Positions 43,378 to 50,543 of a DNA stretch of 64,000 bases are shown piece by piece (position 1 is the stretch's first letter; each line of letters begins with the position of its first letter). The notes under the pieces were generated by a model that ran no database searches, was not told the DNA's origin, and was given only the letters and a program-made list of their open reading frames with translations. Source of the stretch: Rubripirellula sp. (GTDB lineage Bacteria > Planctomycetota > Planctomycetia > Pirellulales > Pirellulaceae); NCBI GenBank assembly GCA_029213145.1, contig JARGNK010000002.1, positions 1 to 64,000 of the forward strand, read 5' to 3'. Both the position numbers and the translations under genes were made by a program.

Positions 43378-43851
43378 TTAACGCTTCCAAGGTGGGGACG
43401 CGGACTGGTCATCCGAACCGCTAACTTGCGAGGCGGCGATCGGCTGAGCGACAGCATCCTTCTTCGAGTAGCCCTTCACTTCATTTTGCAACTCGCCGGT
43501 GTCGTTGCGGCGTTTGACTCGCACATGAATCACGCATGGCAAGTTGTGTAAGTCCGCCGAGTCGGTTGGCACCAAGACGCCAACCGACCGGCAGATCGCA
43601 GACAACTCCCGCCGGGCGATTTCCACCGCGGTCGCGTTGGGGTTGTCGAGGTTGAGACGCACCCAGAGAAGACGGTTTGCATACTCACCCTCCACGATCT
43701 GAAACGTCAACTGCAGATAGTTGCCCGTGCCGGATTTCGTGGGTTTCATTTCGCTGTCGGTGATGACGGCGACGTACTTGCCAGAAGGGATCGGTTCGAG
43801 ATCGTCGGCTGGTTCGACGGTGTTGGCATCAAAGCCGTTGAGGTTTGCCAT
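43378..43851 (-). CDS. DUF669-family phage protein
   Basis: The 157-residue protein from ATG 43851 matches DUF669: MANLNGFDANTVEP, IPSGKYVAVITDSEMKPTKSG, GNYLQLTFQIVEGEYANRLLW, then NPNATAVEIARRELSAICR. DUF669 proteins sit next to phage recombinases and may bind ssDNA. The longer frame to 44184 overlaps the upstream ATPase gene and its extra residues are Arg/Ser noise. The terminator at 43313 follows. Confidence 0.85.
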   Translation of the reverse strand: MANLNGFDANTVEPADDLEPIPSGKYVAVITDSEMKPTKSGTGNYLQLTFQIVEGEYANRLLWVRLNLDNPNATAVEIARRELSAICRSVGVLVPTDSADLHNLPCVIHVRVKRRNDTGELQNEVKGYSKKDAVAQPIAASQVSGSDDQSASPPWKR

Positions 43852-43906
43852 GGTAAGTCTGTAGTCCTTGGTTTGGGTTCTGTAGAGAGAAAATTGGTTG
43901 AGTCGT

Positions 43907-44665
43907 TTAGTTGGCCGACATCGCTGCCACGAACGCCGCCCACGAGAGCGGCAATTCTTCAGCGATGCCGTAGCGGTTCTTGGCAACGCAGCTGGGCGAT
44001 CCATAAGCACGCACGACGCGTTCGCCACCGTCTTTGCCGATGGCATGAGCAATGGTGCGTTTGCGGTTGAAGCCGCCGTCTTCGCTTTGCGTTCGCATCT
44101 TGCGAGTCGCGAACAGCACGGCGTCGCACCATTCCTTGACGAGGGCCGCAGCGTGCTTGTGCAGTCGCGGCGAGTAGCGGTCATAGGGCGAGGACTCGGG
44201 ATCCTCGAACCGTTCGACCTTGGAATGGGCGATCAAGACCGTCACCATGCCGCGCGAACGCAGCACATTGAGCAGGTCGAGTACTTCACGCCACAGAGAG
44301 AGGGCGTGCATGTAACCGCGGGCATACCCGCCGTCGACCTTCTCAATCGACTCGACGGCATACTGCTGACAGAGTTTGTCCCAGACGAGACGCTCCAGCC
44401 AATCGAGCGAGTCGATCACGACGGATTCGTAATCGTGCTTCTCATTGACGAGCGTTTTCAGGGCGGCAATGACGTCATCGAACTTCGTCGCCAGCGGAAA
44501 GCGATCGCATTCGATTTCGTCGAGACCGTCTTCCGTTTGAATGAAGATCGGTTTTGGGGCTTCGCTGCCAAACGTTGACTTGCCGATGCCTTCGACACCG
44601 TAAAGCAAGACACGAGGCGGCTTCGATTGCCGGCCGGATTGAATGGTTTCGAGTAAGTTGGTCAT
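43907..44665 (-). CDS. Sak4-like RecA-fold ATPase (phage nucleotide-binding protein)
   Basis: This 252-residue protein has an N-terminal P-loop VLLYGVEGIGKSTFG and a Walker-B-like SVVIDSLDWLERLV, then VTVLIAHSKVERFEDPE, as in the phage nucleotide-binding/Sak4-type single-strand annealing ATPases. It probably promotes recombination together with the adjacent DUF669 protein. The C-terminus is LSWAAFVAAM. 55 bases separate it from DUF669. Confidence 0.82.
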   Translation of the reverse strand: MTNLLETIQSGRQSKPPRVLLYGVEGIGKSTFGSEAPKPIFIQTEDGLDEIECDRFPLATKFDDVIAALKTLVNEKHDYESVVIDSLDWLERLVWDKLCQQYAVESIEKVDGGYARGYMHALSLWREVLDLLNVLRSRGMVTVLIAHSKVERFEDPESSPYDRYSPRLHKHAAALVKEWCDAVLFATRKMRTQSEDGGFNRKRTIAHAIGKDGGERVVRAYGSPSCVAKNRYGIAEELPLSWAAFVAAMSAN

Positions 44666-44707
44666 GGGTTGGATGGTTCCTTCGTTAAATGGTTGGGATG
44701 GCTGGAA

Positions 44708-44941
44708 TTACAGAGTCGGGATCGCTTCGATGTCGAAATTGACATCGCGATCGCTGGTCACGAGGTAGTGCTTGAAATCAATCTGGGCGACGAACCGTTG
44801 GTTGGTTCCTAGTTGCTTGCGGAGCGACTTGCACGCCCCGGTGAAATCTCGTGACGCTTCGTTGAAGCGGTCGGCCGATCGCAGGTAACGGCCGACCGCC
44901 AAAGAAATCGCCACGCGGCGTTCGATGTCCAAATCACTCAT
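44708..44941 (-). CDS. Small protein of unknown function
   Basis: A 77-residue protein: helices (ERRVAISLAVGRYLRSADRFNEAS) followed by TNQRFVAQIDFKHYLV and DRDVNFDIEAI. It is the first gene after candidate promoter copy B and precedes the Sak4-like gene by 42 bases, so it opens the recombination operon. No family recognised. Confidence 0.6.
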   Translation of the reverse strand: MSDLDIERRVAISLAVGRYLRSADRFNEASRDFTGACKSLRKQLGTNQRFVAQIDFKHYLVTSDRDVNFDIEAIPTL

Positions 44942-44997
44942 TCGCTAACCTGGTGGATGGGAGGTTTGATGTTCCGACGACCCGTTGGCCGCCCCTG

Positions 44998-45029
44998 GTT
45001 ACCTATGCCGTGAATTGGTCGCCCTGTAC
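44998..45029 (-). promoter_or_regulatory. Candidate phage promoter element, copy B
   Basis: On the minus strand, GTACA, 13 bases, ACGGCATAGGTAAC, identical in both blocks to copy A at 29988. It lies in the gap between the sigma-factor gene (ending 45037) and the gene starting at 44941, 57 bases before that start. This fits a promoter for the recombination operon. Confidence 0.65.
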
Positions 45030-45036
45030 GCCAATC

Positions 45037-45651
45037 TCAGAAATTGGCCACGCCGTACTTCTTCAAGTGCTTGGCGATCTCGGCACGCACCGTATTGAAC
45101 CGCCGACGCGGCAAGCCAAATTTTTCCATCGTGCTACTCATCGAATGACAACGCAGGTACTCGCACACCCGCCGCAATTCCGCGGGCATCTTCTGCATCG
45201 CGACTTCCAAAGCGTCCGCTTCGTCGATCGCATCGAATGGATCGCTGTAAGACGACTGGTTTCGTCGAACCTGGTCCTCGTCACAGATTTCGCCGCCCAG
45301 AGTCGCGAAAGTCTCATCCACCGTGTCGACGGGCGTCTCAAATGATTGCATTCGCACACCATCTTCGATCGGATGCCGTTTGTGGCGTTTCCTCGATCGC
45401 AACAGCTCTCGCACGCCCGAGTTGATGACTCGATTGATGAACGTGTTCACCTTCGATCGCGCCGGGTCGAAACAGTCAGCCTTCTGGATCAAGTACATCA
45501 GCAACTCTTGAGCGATGTCTTCAGCGTCACAGTCACTGAATTCCGGTCGCCGATGGAGTTGCTCGGCCTTGATCCGCGCCGTCTTCATGGCGAAATCGTT
45601 GAGAATCTCTTCGCCGAGCCGTTTGCCGTCCGCTTGAGTATTCGCACTCAT
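45037..45651 (-). CDS. Phage-encoded sigma-70-family (ECF-like) RNA polymerase sigma factor
   Basis: The 204-residue protein from ATG 45651 (GGAG upstream) has sigma region 2 (FSDCDAEDIAQELLMYLIQ, then FDPARSKVNTFINRVINSGVR) and a region-4-like helix-turn-helix (MPAELRRVCEYLRC; STMEKFGLPRRRFNTVRAEIAKHL). The longer frame to 45771 has no sigma features at its N-terminus. It lies between lysogeny and early genes of the phage. It could direct host polymerase to phage promoters, perhaps the GTACA-N13-ACGGC elements, one of which directly follows the gene. Confidence 0.8.
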   Translation of the reverse strand: MSANTQADGKRLGEEILNDFAMKTARIKAEQLHRRPEFSDCDAEDIAQELLMYLIQKADCFDPARSKVNTFINRVINSGVRELLRSRKRHKRHPIEDGVRMQSFETPVDTVDETFATLGGEICDEDQVRRNQSSYSDPFDAIDEADALEVAMQKMPAELRRVCEYLRCHSMSSTMEKFGLPRRRFNTVRAEIAKHLKKYGVANF

Positions 45652-45842
45652 GGTTGTCTCCGGCTGGAGGCATCCCGTGATGCGAGCGATTCGCACGGAC
45701 CGCAAGGAAGCTGCGTCGCGACAAGCCATGTCACGAAAAAACGCAGGCGGCCGGCGAGGTTCGTTCGTCACGTCCTCACAGCGAAGACGTGCCGCGACTT
45801 CTCAAGTCGCCGAGCGACATTTGGAGTCGCTAAGAAAAGTTT

Positions 45843-46547
45843 TTAGACACCGATACGGTTGTCGCCCTCTTGATCACGGTCCTCGTGCGGTGACCGCGTT
45901 GATCCGGATCGCTGATGCTTTTCAATGTCGCGAAACGGACTGGGGTCGTCGTTCCACCAATGCTCCATGACGATTCTGTTGCCAGATGATTCAACCGCAG
46001 AAAACCCGACCGCTTGAAAAAACAGCAAGAGGCGAAGATTGGATTCCTCGACCGTGACTTTGATCCGCGTCCGACGTTCTCGGGTCAATCTCGATCGCAG
46101 CTCGGAAATCAATTGCCGCCCAAATGAATACAATTGATACTCTGGCTTGATAAAGATCCGTTCCAACTCGACGTGCTGCTTGTGGAGTTGATAGACCATG
46201 GAACCGACAACAACGGGCTTGCGGCGGCCGGCACTAGGCAACTCAATCACCATGGCGACTGTATTTCGTTGGCTCAGGCGACTTTTGTAGTCGTCTTTGC
46301 TCCACGGAGCACAGGTTGCCGCAACATCAATCGCCACAACATCTTTCAAGTCTCGATGGATCATCCAACGCACGTGTCCGTCGATCGGCGTTTTTGATGG
46401 TGACGGCTTGGACCGCCGTGCGATCCTCGGTCGCGTCACCGGGAAATCAATGTGCAAGGCCGAAGCGATTCCTTGTACTTCCGCGGCCGATAGCCGGATT
46501 CCGCGTTCTTGCTTTAACGCTTGTTGGATTCGGTTTCTGAGAGTCAT
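45843..46547 (-). CDS. GNAT-family acetyltransferase in phage early region
   Basis: This 234-residue protein begins with a 50-residue basic helical extension (MTLRNRIQQALKQERGIRLSAAEVQGIASALHI) and then a GNAT domain: ELERIFIKPEYQLYSFGRQLISELR (motif A region, with an unusual SFGR in place of the usual GxG), then TRIKVTVEESNLRLLLFFQAVGFSAV. It resembles RimI-type acetyltransferases. A phage-borne acetyltransferase may modify host transcription or translation proteins (inference). It is co-directional with the sigma gene. Confidence 0.68.
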   Translation of the reverse strand: MTLRNRIQQALKQERGIRLSAAEVQGIASALHIDFPVTRPRIARRSKPSPSKTPIDGHVRWMIHRDLKDVVAIDVAATCAPWSKDDYKSRLSQRNTVAMVIELPSAGRRKPVVVGSMVYQLHKQHVELERIFIKPEYQLYSFGRQLISELRSRLTRERRTRIKVTVEESNLRLLLFFQAVGFSAVESSGNRIVMEHWWNDDPSPFRDIEKHQRSGSTRSPHEDRDQEGDNRIGV

Positions 46548-46621
46548 CGTTGTCCTAAGGCTTCAAGTGTTGTTCGTTAGCTCTTGTGGTTTCTTTCGCG
46601 GCGAACTTGTTTCCAGATAGT

Positions 46622-47773
46622 TCAAACCAACCAGTCGATGTCGGCGGGCGGTGAATAGATTGGACAGACACCGCGACTGAGGTGCGCTCGCAGATGATCG
46701 GCCAGCGGTTTTAATTCCGTGTCGAGTACATCAAGCGTTCGCTTGATGCCAACCGAAACCGATTGGCTCACTTTCTTGATGTCGCCAACTTCGCGAGGTT
46801 TGCCACCCTTGCCCAATACCGATGCAAAGTGCAGGGCCAACTGGTCCTGTTCGGATTGCAGCTTTTCCAGCCATCCCAAGTCATGGTTCGCTTTCGCTTC
46901 ATCGATCTCGCCCATCAGTTCGTGGTACCGACTGCGACACTCTTCCACTGCCGCTTTATCCGTCAGTTCGCCGGCCGATCCAATCAGCTGCCGCTCGTCA
47001 ATCCCGATGCGACTGGCCAACAACGTGACCGCCGGCACTGCTCGGTTCGGCGTCGCCAACAGCCGAGCGATGTAGAGTGGTCCGACATTGTTCTCGAGGT
47101 ACGTCTCGTCCCCCTCGAACCGCACCACCCACATCTGGCCTTTGCGATAGAACGCATTGCCCAGCGGCACACTCGACAATGGCAAGACCTGTGCAAAACG
47201 CTCCGGTCGCGACTTGATCTGTTTCGAGGAAATAGAGAAAGCCTCGGTGATGCTCAGTCTGCCCGCGAAACCCTCACCGGGAAGCTCATCGCCAATCAAA
47301 ATCATTCGCGACGCACCACTTCGATCGGCCAGACGCGGTGCTGATCGGGTCGTCGTCAAAACAATCGGAAACGATTCGCCACCAACTTGCACCTCGCCAA
47401 TTCGCCACGCCACACCCGGTAACAGTGTTTCCGCCGGGCCGTCGTCCGGCATCGCCGAGGCAAACAATTCCGCAATCGCACGACCATCGACCGCCCATTG
47501 CCGCAAGCGATCCCTTTCCACCAGGTCTGCGCCGTCGAAAGGGCATACTTCGTAAAACTCAACCCCAGTTGATCGCGGAACACGAACTACATCGTGGACA
47601 CTGCATTGTCCGCAAGTTGCATGCAGCGACATCGACGGCTCGGCCGGCACCAATACGCCGGATCGAACCAGCTCGTCGGGATCGCAACCGCCTAACAAAC
47701 GAAGCGTGTCGCAATCCACCAGCGGTTCATCGTCTCGGTCAAGCAACCGAAACAGCGTCACAATCGCTCGCAA
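46622..47773 (-). CDS. Large protein of unknown function with Cys motif and wHTH-like segment
   Basis: This 383-residue protein begins at a TTG with a GGGGGA site (the GTG at 47761 is an alternative) and overlaps the upstream gene by 35 bases. An N-terminal region carries CGQC and a later CPFDGADL, possibly a zinc ribbon. A middle segment YLENNVGPLYIARLLATPNRAV resembles the KGLxYxAxLLxxPGRE winged-helix segment of some regulators. The C-terminal part is helical (ELTDKAAVEECRSRYHELMGEIDEAK). No family recognised; a DNA-related regulatory role is an inference. Confidence 0.5.
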   Translation of the reverse strand: MRAIVTLFRLLDRDDEPLVDCDTLRLLGGCDPDELVRSGVLVPAEPSMSLHATCGQCSVHDVVRVPRSTGVEFYEVCPFDGADLVERDRLRQWAVDGRAIAELFASAMPDDGPAETLLPGVAWRIGEVQVGGESFPIVLTTTRSAPRLADRSGASRMILIGDELPGEGFAGRLSITEAFSISSKQIKSRPERFAQVLPLSSVPLGNAFYRKGQMWVVRFEGDETYLENNVGPLYIARLLATPNRAVPAVTLLASRIGIDERQLIGSAGELTDKAAVEECRSRYHELMGEIDEAKANHDLGWLEKLQSEQDQLALHFASVLGKGGKPREVGDIKKVSQSVSVGIKRTLDVLDTELKPLADHLRAHLSRGVCPIYSPPADIDWLV

Positions 47774-48938
47774 GGTCGATCCCCCACTGACGAAGATACT
47801 TTTCAGCCAACAAGCGATCTCGCGTCGCCAACGATTTGATGGTGCTACGGCTGGGCCGCGTGATTGACAAGTTGAACTCGTGACCGTTTTCCATCAGGAA
47901 TCGCAGATCGACGCGCTCGATATGCATGATCGACCGCGGCAAGTTATCCTGCCGGATGTATCGCTCGATCATTCGTTGAAAACTCGATGGTCCGAAGTCG
48001 ACGTTGGGATTGAAGTGCAACTTCTCTTTCGAGCCGAGAATCAACACACGAGCTGCCGCGATCACGACCGAGCGTACGGCGTCCTCGGGATCGGTCGGAA
48101 ACCGAAACTTCGGATCTAACAACACTCCCAGCGAGAATGGCTCGGCGTTGGGATCTTCCGGTGGCAACTCGATCCCCAAGAACTCGCGAGCAAATATCTT
48201 TTGCAGCGGGGCAATAGTAGGTTTTCCACCGAGCGCGTACACGTCAAGAACGTGATTCGCTTCGTCGTAGGCAAACACATTTTCAAACACGTGGGTTTCG
48301 CAAACCCGCTTGAACGCGTTGCCGCCGTCGATCAGCTTCATGAACGTTTTGCGATAGTCGTCCAGGCTCGCGAAGACATAATGCAGGTTCTCGCAGCGCA
48401 GCAAGTATTCAGCCACACATTGCCGGCCGCGTCCCTGATGAGCCGAATAGAACGCTGATAAGGCACCAGAAAACGACTTCATGCGCTGGGGCGAGGTTCG
48501 AGGTTTCGCCGACGGAAGGTTGATTCGCCGCTGGGAGGATCGCCCGCCAATCACGCGGTCGGCTGCCGCGAAGCGCGTGGCCACTTGCCAAACCTCCGGC
48601 TTCGACAAATAGGTCAGCATCGCGACGTCGTACCGGCTATCGAACCGTTCGAGTTCCGCAAGGAAATCATCTTCGCTGACTTGGATGGCTTGTTGGAAGA
48701 TCGAACGTTGTCCCGACTCCGTCGCCATCGAATGCAAGTCACGCAGTAGCAATTCGATCTTCTGTCGCGTCGGCTCTTCCAGCGACTGATATGCTTGAAA
48801 GATCGGTTCCACGTCCGTTTCGATCGCCTCGGACCAATTCACGTCCATCGGAATCTTCAGCCCGCCAAACATTTCCTCCAGCAAACCGTTGGAAGTCTGC
48901 CGCAGGACGTTCCGCGGATTAAACCCAGCTAATGACAT
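47739..48938 (-). CDS. Protein of unknown function beside phage regulators
   Basis: From ATG 48938, 399 residues. The N-terminus is helical (VLRQTSNGLLEEMFGGLKIP; EEPTRQKIELLLRDLHSM). The middle includes RCENLHYVFASLDDYRKTFMKL and the C-terminal part has INITRPSR-like FNLSITRPSRSTI and LAEKYLRQWGI. No known domain is visible. It lies between ImmA-like and wHTH-like genes and overlaps the latter. Function unknown; partner protein to the downstream gene is likely given the coupling. Confidence 0.5.
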   Translation of the reverse strand: MSLAGFNPRNVLRQTSNGLLEEMFGGLKIPMDVNWSEAIETDVEPIFQAYQSLEEPTRQKIELLLRDLHSMATESGQRSIFQQAIQVSEDDFLAELERFDSRYDVAMLTYLSKPEVWQVATRFAAADRVIGGRSSQRRINLPSAKPRTSPQRMKSFSGALSAFYSAHQGRGRQCVAEYLLRCENLHYVFASLDDYRKTFMKLIDGGNAFKRVCETHVFENVFAYDEANHVLDVYALGGKPTIAPLQKIFAREFLGIELPPEDPNAEPFSLGVLLDPKFRFPTDPEDAVRSVVIAAARVLILGSKEKLHFNPNVDFGPSSFQRMIERYIRQDNLPRSIMHIERVDLRFLMENGHEFNLSITRPSRSTIKSLATRDRLLAEKYLRQWGIDLASDCDAVSVA

Positions 48939-49042
48939 CGTCTTTTTCCCCCTCTCGGAAACGCACCGTACACTACACACTAAACATAAAATCAAAAACG
49001 AATGCCTCCGATTCGGAGGCATGAACGAACCCTCGAAGCTGC

Positions 49043-49780
49043 CTACTCAGCGAACAAACCCAGATACTCCAATTGAATCCGCATCGCCTCGTCCGATACC
49101 GCGAACTGATCCGCCAGCGATTCACAGAACACCTCACGCATCAACCGCATCGGATCCGGCTGGACCTCGATCCCGTCGGCGTCGATCAAGAACCGAATCG
49201 GCTCGACCGCCGGCACAAGTTCTCGAAGCCGGCAGTCGCAAATCGGATCATCGCTGCCGGTTAGCATTCGCCACGCCGGCCTGAGCAACCATTCGGGCAT
49301 CAGCAAACAACCAGCGAACTCATCGGCTTGTCGTTCAATCAATGGACGAGCGTGATCCTTGCGACAAATCACGTCTGGCATTTCATCGTCACCGTACAAG
49401 ACCGCATGTCCATCTTTGTTCAGGAACAAAAACCGGTGTAACTGCCAATGTGCGATTTCATGACCGAGCGTGAAGTGATAACGACCGAGCAGATCAGGAA
49501 AGCGATCGGGATTCAGTGCGTCGTCGATCAGAATGTGTCGCCGCGAGAACCAGATCGCACCATGAACGCGACCGCCAAGCTGGCTCTGGAGATCCGAGAA
49601 CCCGAACGTCAGCGGTAACACCGAGGTCGTGACATCTTCGATTTCGATGGGAGGTTTCGTGATGGGCCCGAATCGCTTCGCGTATTCCGCCAGCACCGCG
49701 TCGGCCTCAGCAGCGATCTGGCGAGACGACAGCGGCGGCACTTCGATTCCCTGTGCCAACAAATCAACGACCATCGTCAC
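49043..49780 (-). CDS. ImmA/IrrE-type metallopeptidase
   Basis: This 245-residue protein carries LGHEIAHWQLHR, the HExxH zinc motif of ImmA/IrrE proteases, with a downstream ERQADEFAGCLLMPEWLL typical of the third ligand region. ImmA cleaves its partner XRE repressor on DNA damage or signals, releasing prophage induction. The partner gene lies directly upstream and overlaps it by 4 bases. The remaining C-terminal region (about 170-245) is unassigned. Confidence 0.88.
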   Translation of the reverse strand: MTMVVDLLAQGIEVPPLSSRQIAAEADAVLAEYAKRFGPITKPPIEIEDVTTSVLPLTFGFSDLQSQLGGRVHGAIWFSRRHILIDDALNPDRFPDLLGRYHFTLGHEIAHWQLHRFLFLNKDGHAVLYGDDEMPDVICRKDHARPLIERQADEFAGCLLMPEWLLRPAWRMLTGSDDPICDCRLRELVPAVEPIRFLIDADGIEVQPDPMRLMREVFCESLADQFAVSDEAMRIQLEYLGLFAE

Positions 49781-50142
49781 TTCCCCCGCTTTTTCATTTT
49801 ACGAATCTGATCTTTGATGATTTCAAATTGTTTCGGTGAAAGCCCCGTCGCCAACCGCATCAGCTCGGGCATGTCCTTGGGGTGTTGGCGGACCATGACA
49901 TCCACGTCATCCGGCACGCGATCGGCCAGCCGAATCCATTCGTCCGGATCCTCGTCCAGCAACTCAGCGATCTTCGTGACACGATCCGCCGTCGGCGGCG
50001 CGAAGTGATCCTGCTCGACCTGTGACAGGTAGGTTGCCGACACGCCGATCATCTCCGCGAACTTGCGCAGCGTGATCTTCTTCGCCGTTCGTTTCTGGCG
50101 CAGCACCGCGCCAAACGACTGCGCGCTACGAGCCTTTTTCAT
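49777..50142 (-). CDS. XRE-family HTH repressor (ImmR-like)
   Basis: The 121-residue protein from ATG 50142 has an XRE helix-turn-helix: FGAVLRQKRTAKKITLRKFAEMIGVSATYLSQVEQD. It has a C-terminal helical region with LSPKQFEIIKDQIRKMKK. Paired with the ImmA-like protease, it should be the lysogeny repressor of the prophage. The longer frame to 50214 has no helix-turn-helix support. The palindrome at 50333 is a candidate operator. Confidence 0.85.
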   Translation of the reverse strand: MKKARSAQSFGAVLRQKRTAKKITLRKFAEMIGVSATYLSQVEQDHFAPPTADRVTKIAELLDEDPDEWIRLADRVPDDVDVMVRQHPKDMPELMRLATGLSPKQFEIIKDQIRKMKKRGK

Positions 50143-50528
50143 CGCGCAGGCCTCCCCGCCGAATCGTCGCCCCAAATCCACTGCATCCAAAGCATGGCAA
50201 TCTCCATCAACCACTTACTCCTCCGGAAACCCGCGAAAACACGAGCCCCCGACCCTCGGTGTGTAGCGTGAACTAAACACTGCAATCATAATATCCCGTG
50301 TCCCCAAACCCAGACAATCCCCCAGTTCAGGATTTTGCTAGCAAAAACGCCGGCCCGGATCATTGAAGTCAACGCTCGTGACACGTTTGGTCCATCTTCG
50401 AGCAAAATACCTTCGTTTTGGAAGCACTTTCTGTCGCCGAAACCATGAAGACTTAGACAACTTTTCCACTAACGCATACAATGCAAGCAAATCACCGTTC
50501 TCTGTGGTGAACTCATCAAATTAGGATC
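50143..50528. other. Divergent intergenic region (prophage repressor / helicase)
   Basis: A 386-base gap at the right edge of the prophage. It holds a perfect 14-bp palindrome (50333-50346) and, near 50262-50281, GTGTAGCG / CTAAACAC half-sites similar to a sequence before the gene at 48938 (ACTACACACTAAACA). No protein-coding frame is convincing. It must contain the repressor promoter and perhaps the phage attachment site. Confidence 0.55.
50333..50346. promoter_or_regulatory. Perfect palindrome TTTTGCTAGCAAAA, candidate operator
   Basis: A 14-base perfect dyad between the divergent XRE repressor gene and the helicase gene, the size and symmetry expected for an XRE operator. It is about 190 bases from the repressor start and 198 from the helicase ATG, so it could control either. 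Confidence 0.5.
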
Positions 50529-50543
50529 TTGGACTCGAACGGA

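Noticed and set aside
43852-44184. The 111-codon N-terminal extension of the DUF669 gene.
   Set aside because: It overlaps the ATPase gene, is Arg/Ser/Thr noise and lies before a well-fitting MANLNGF start.
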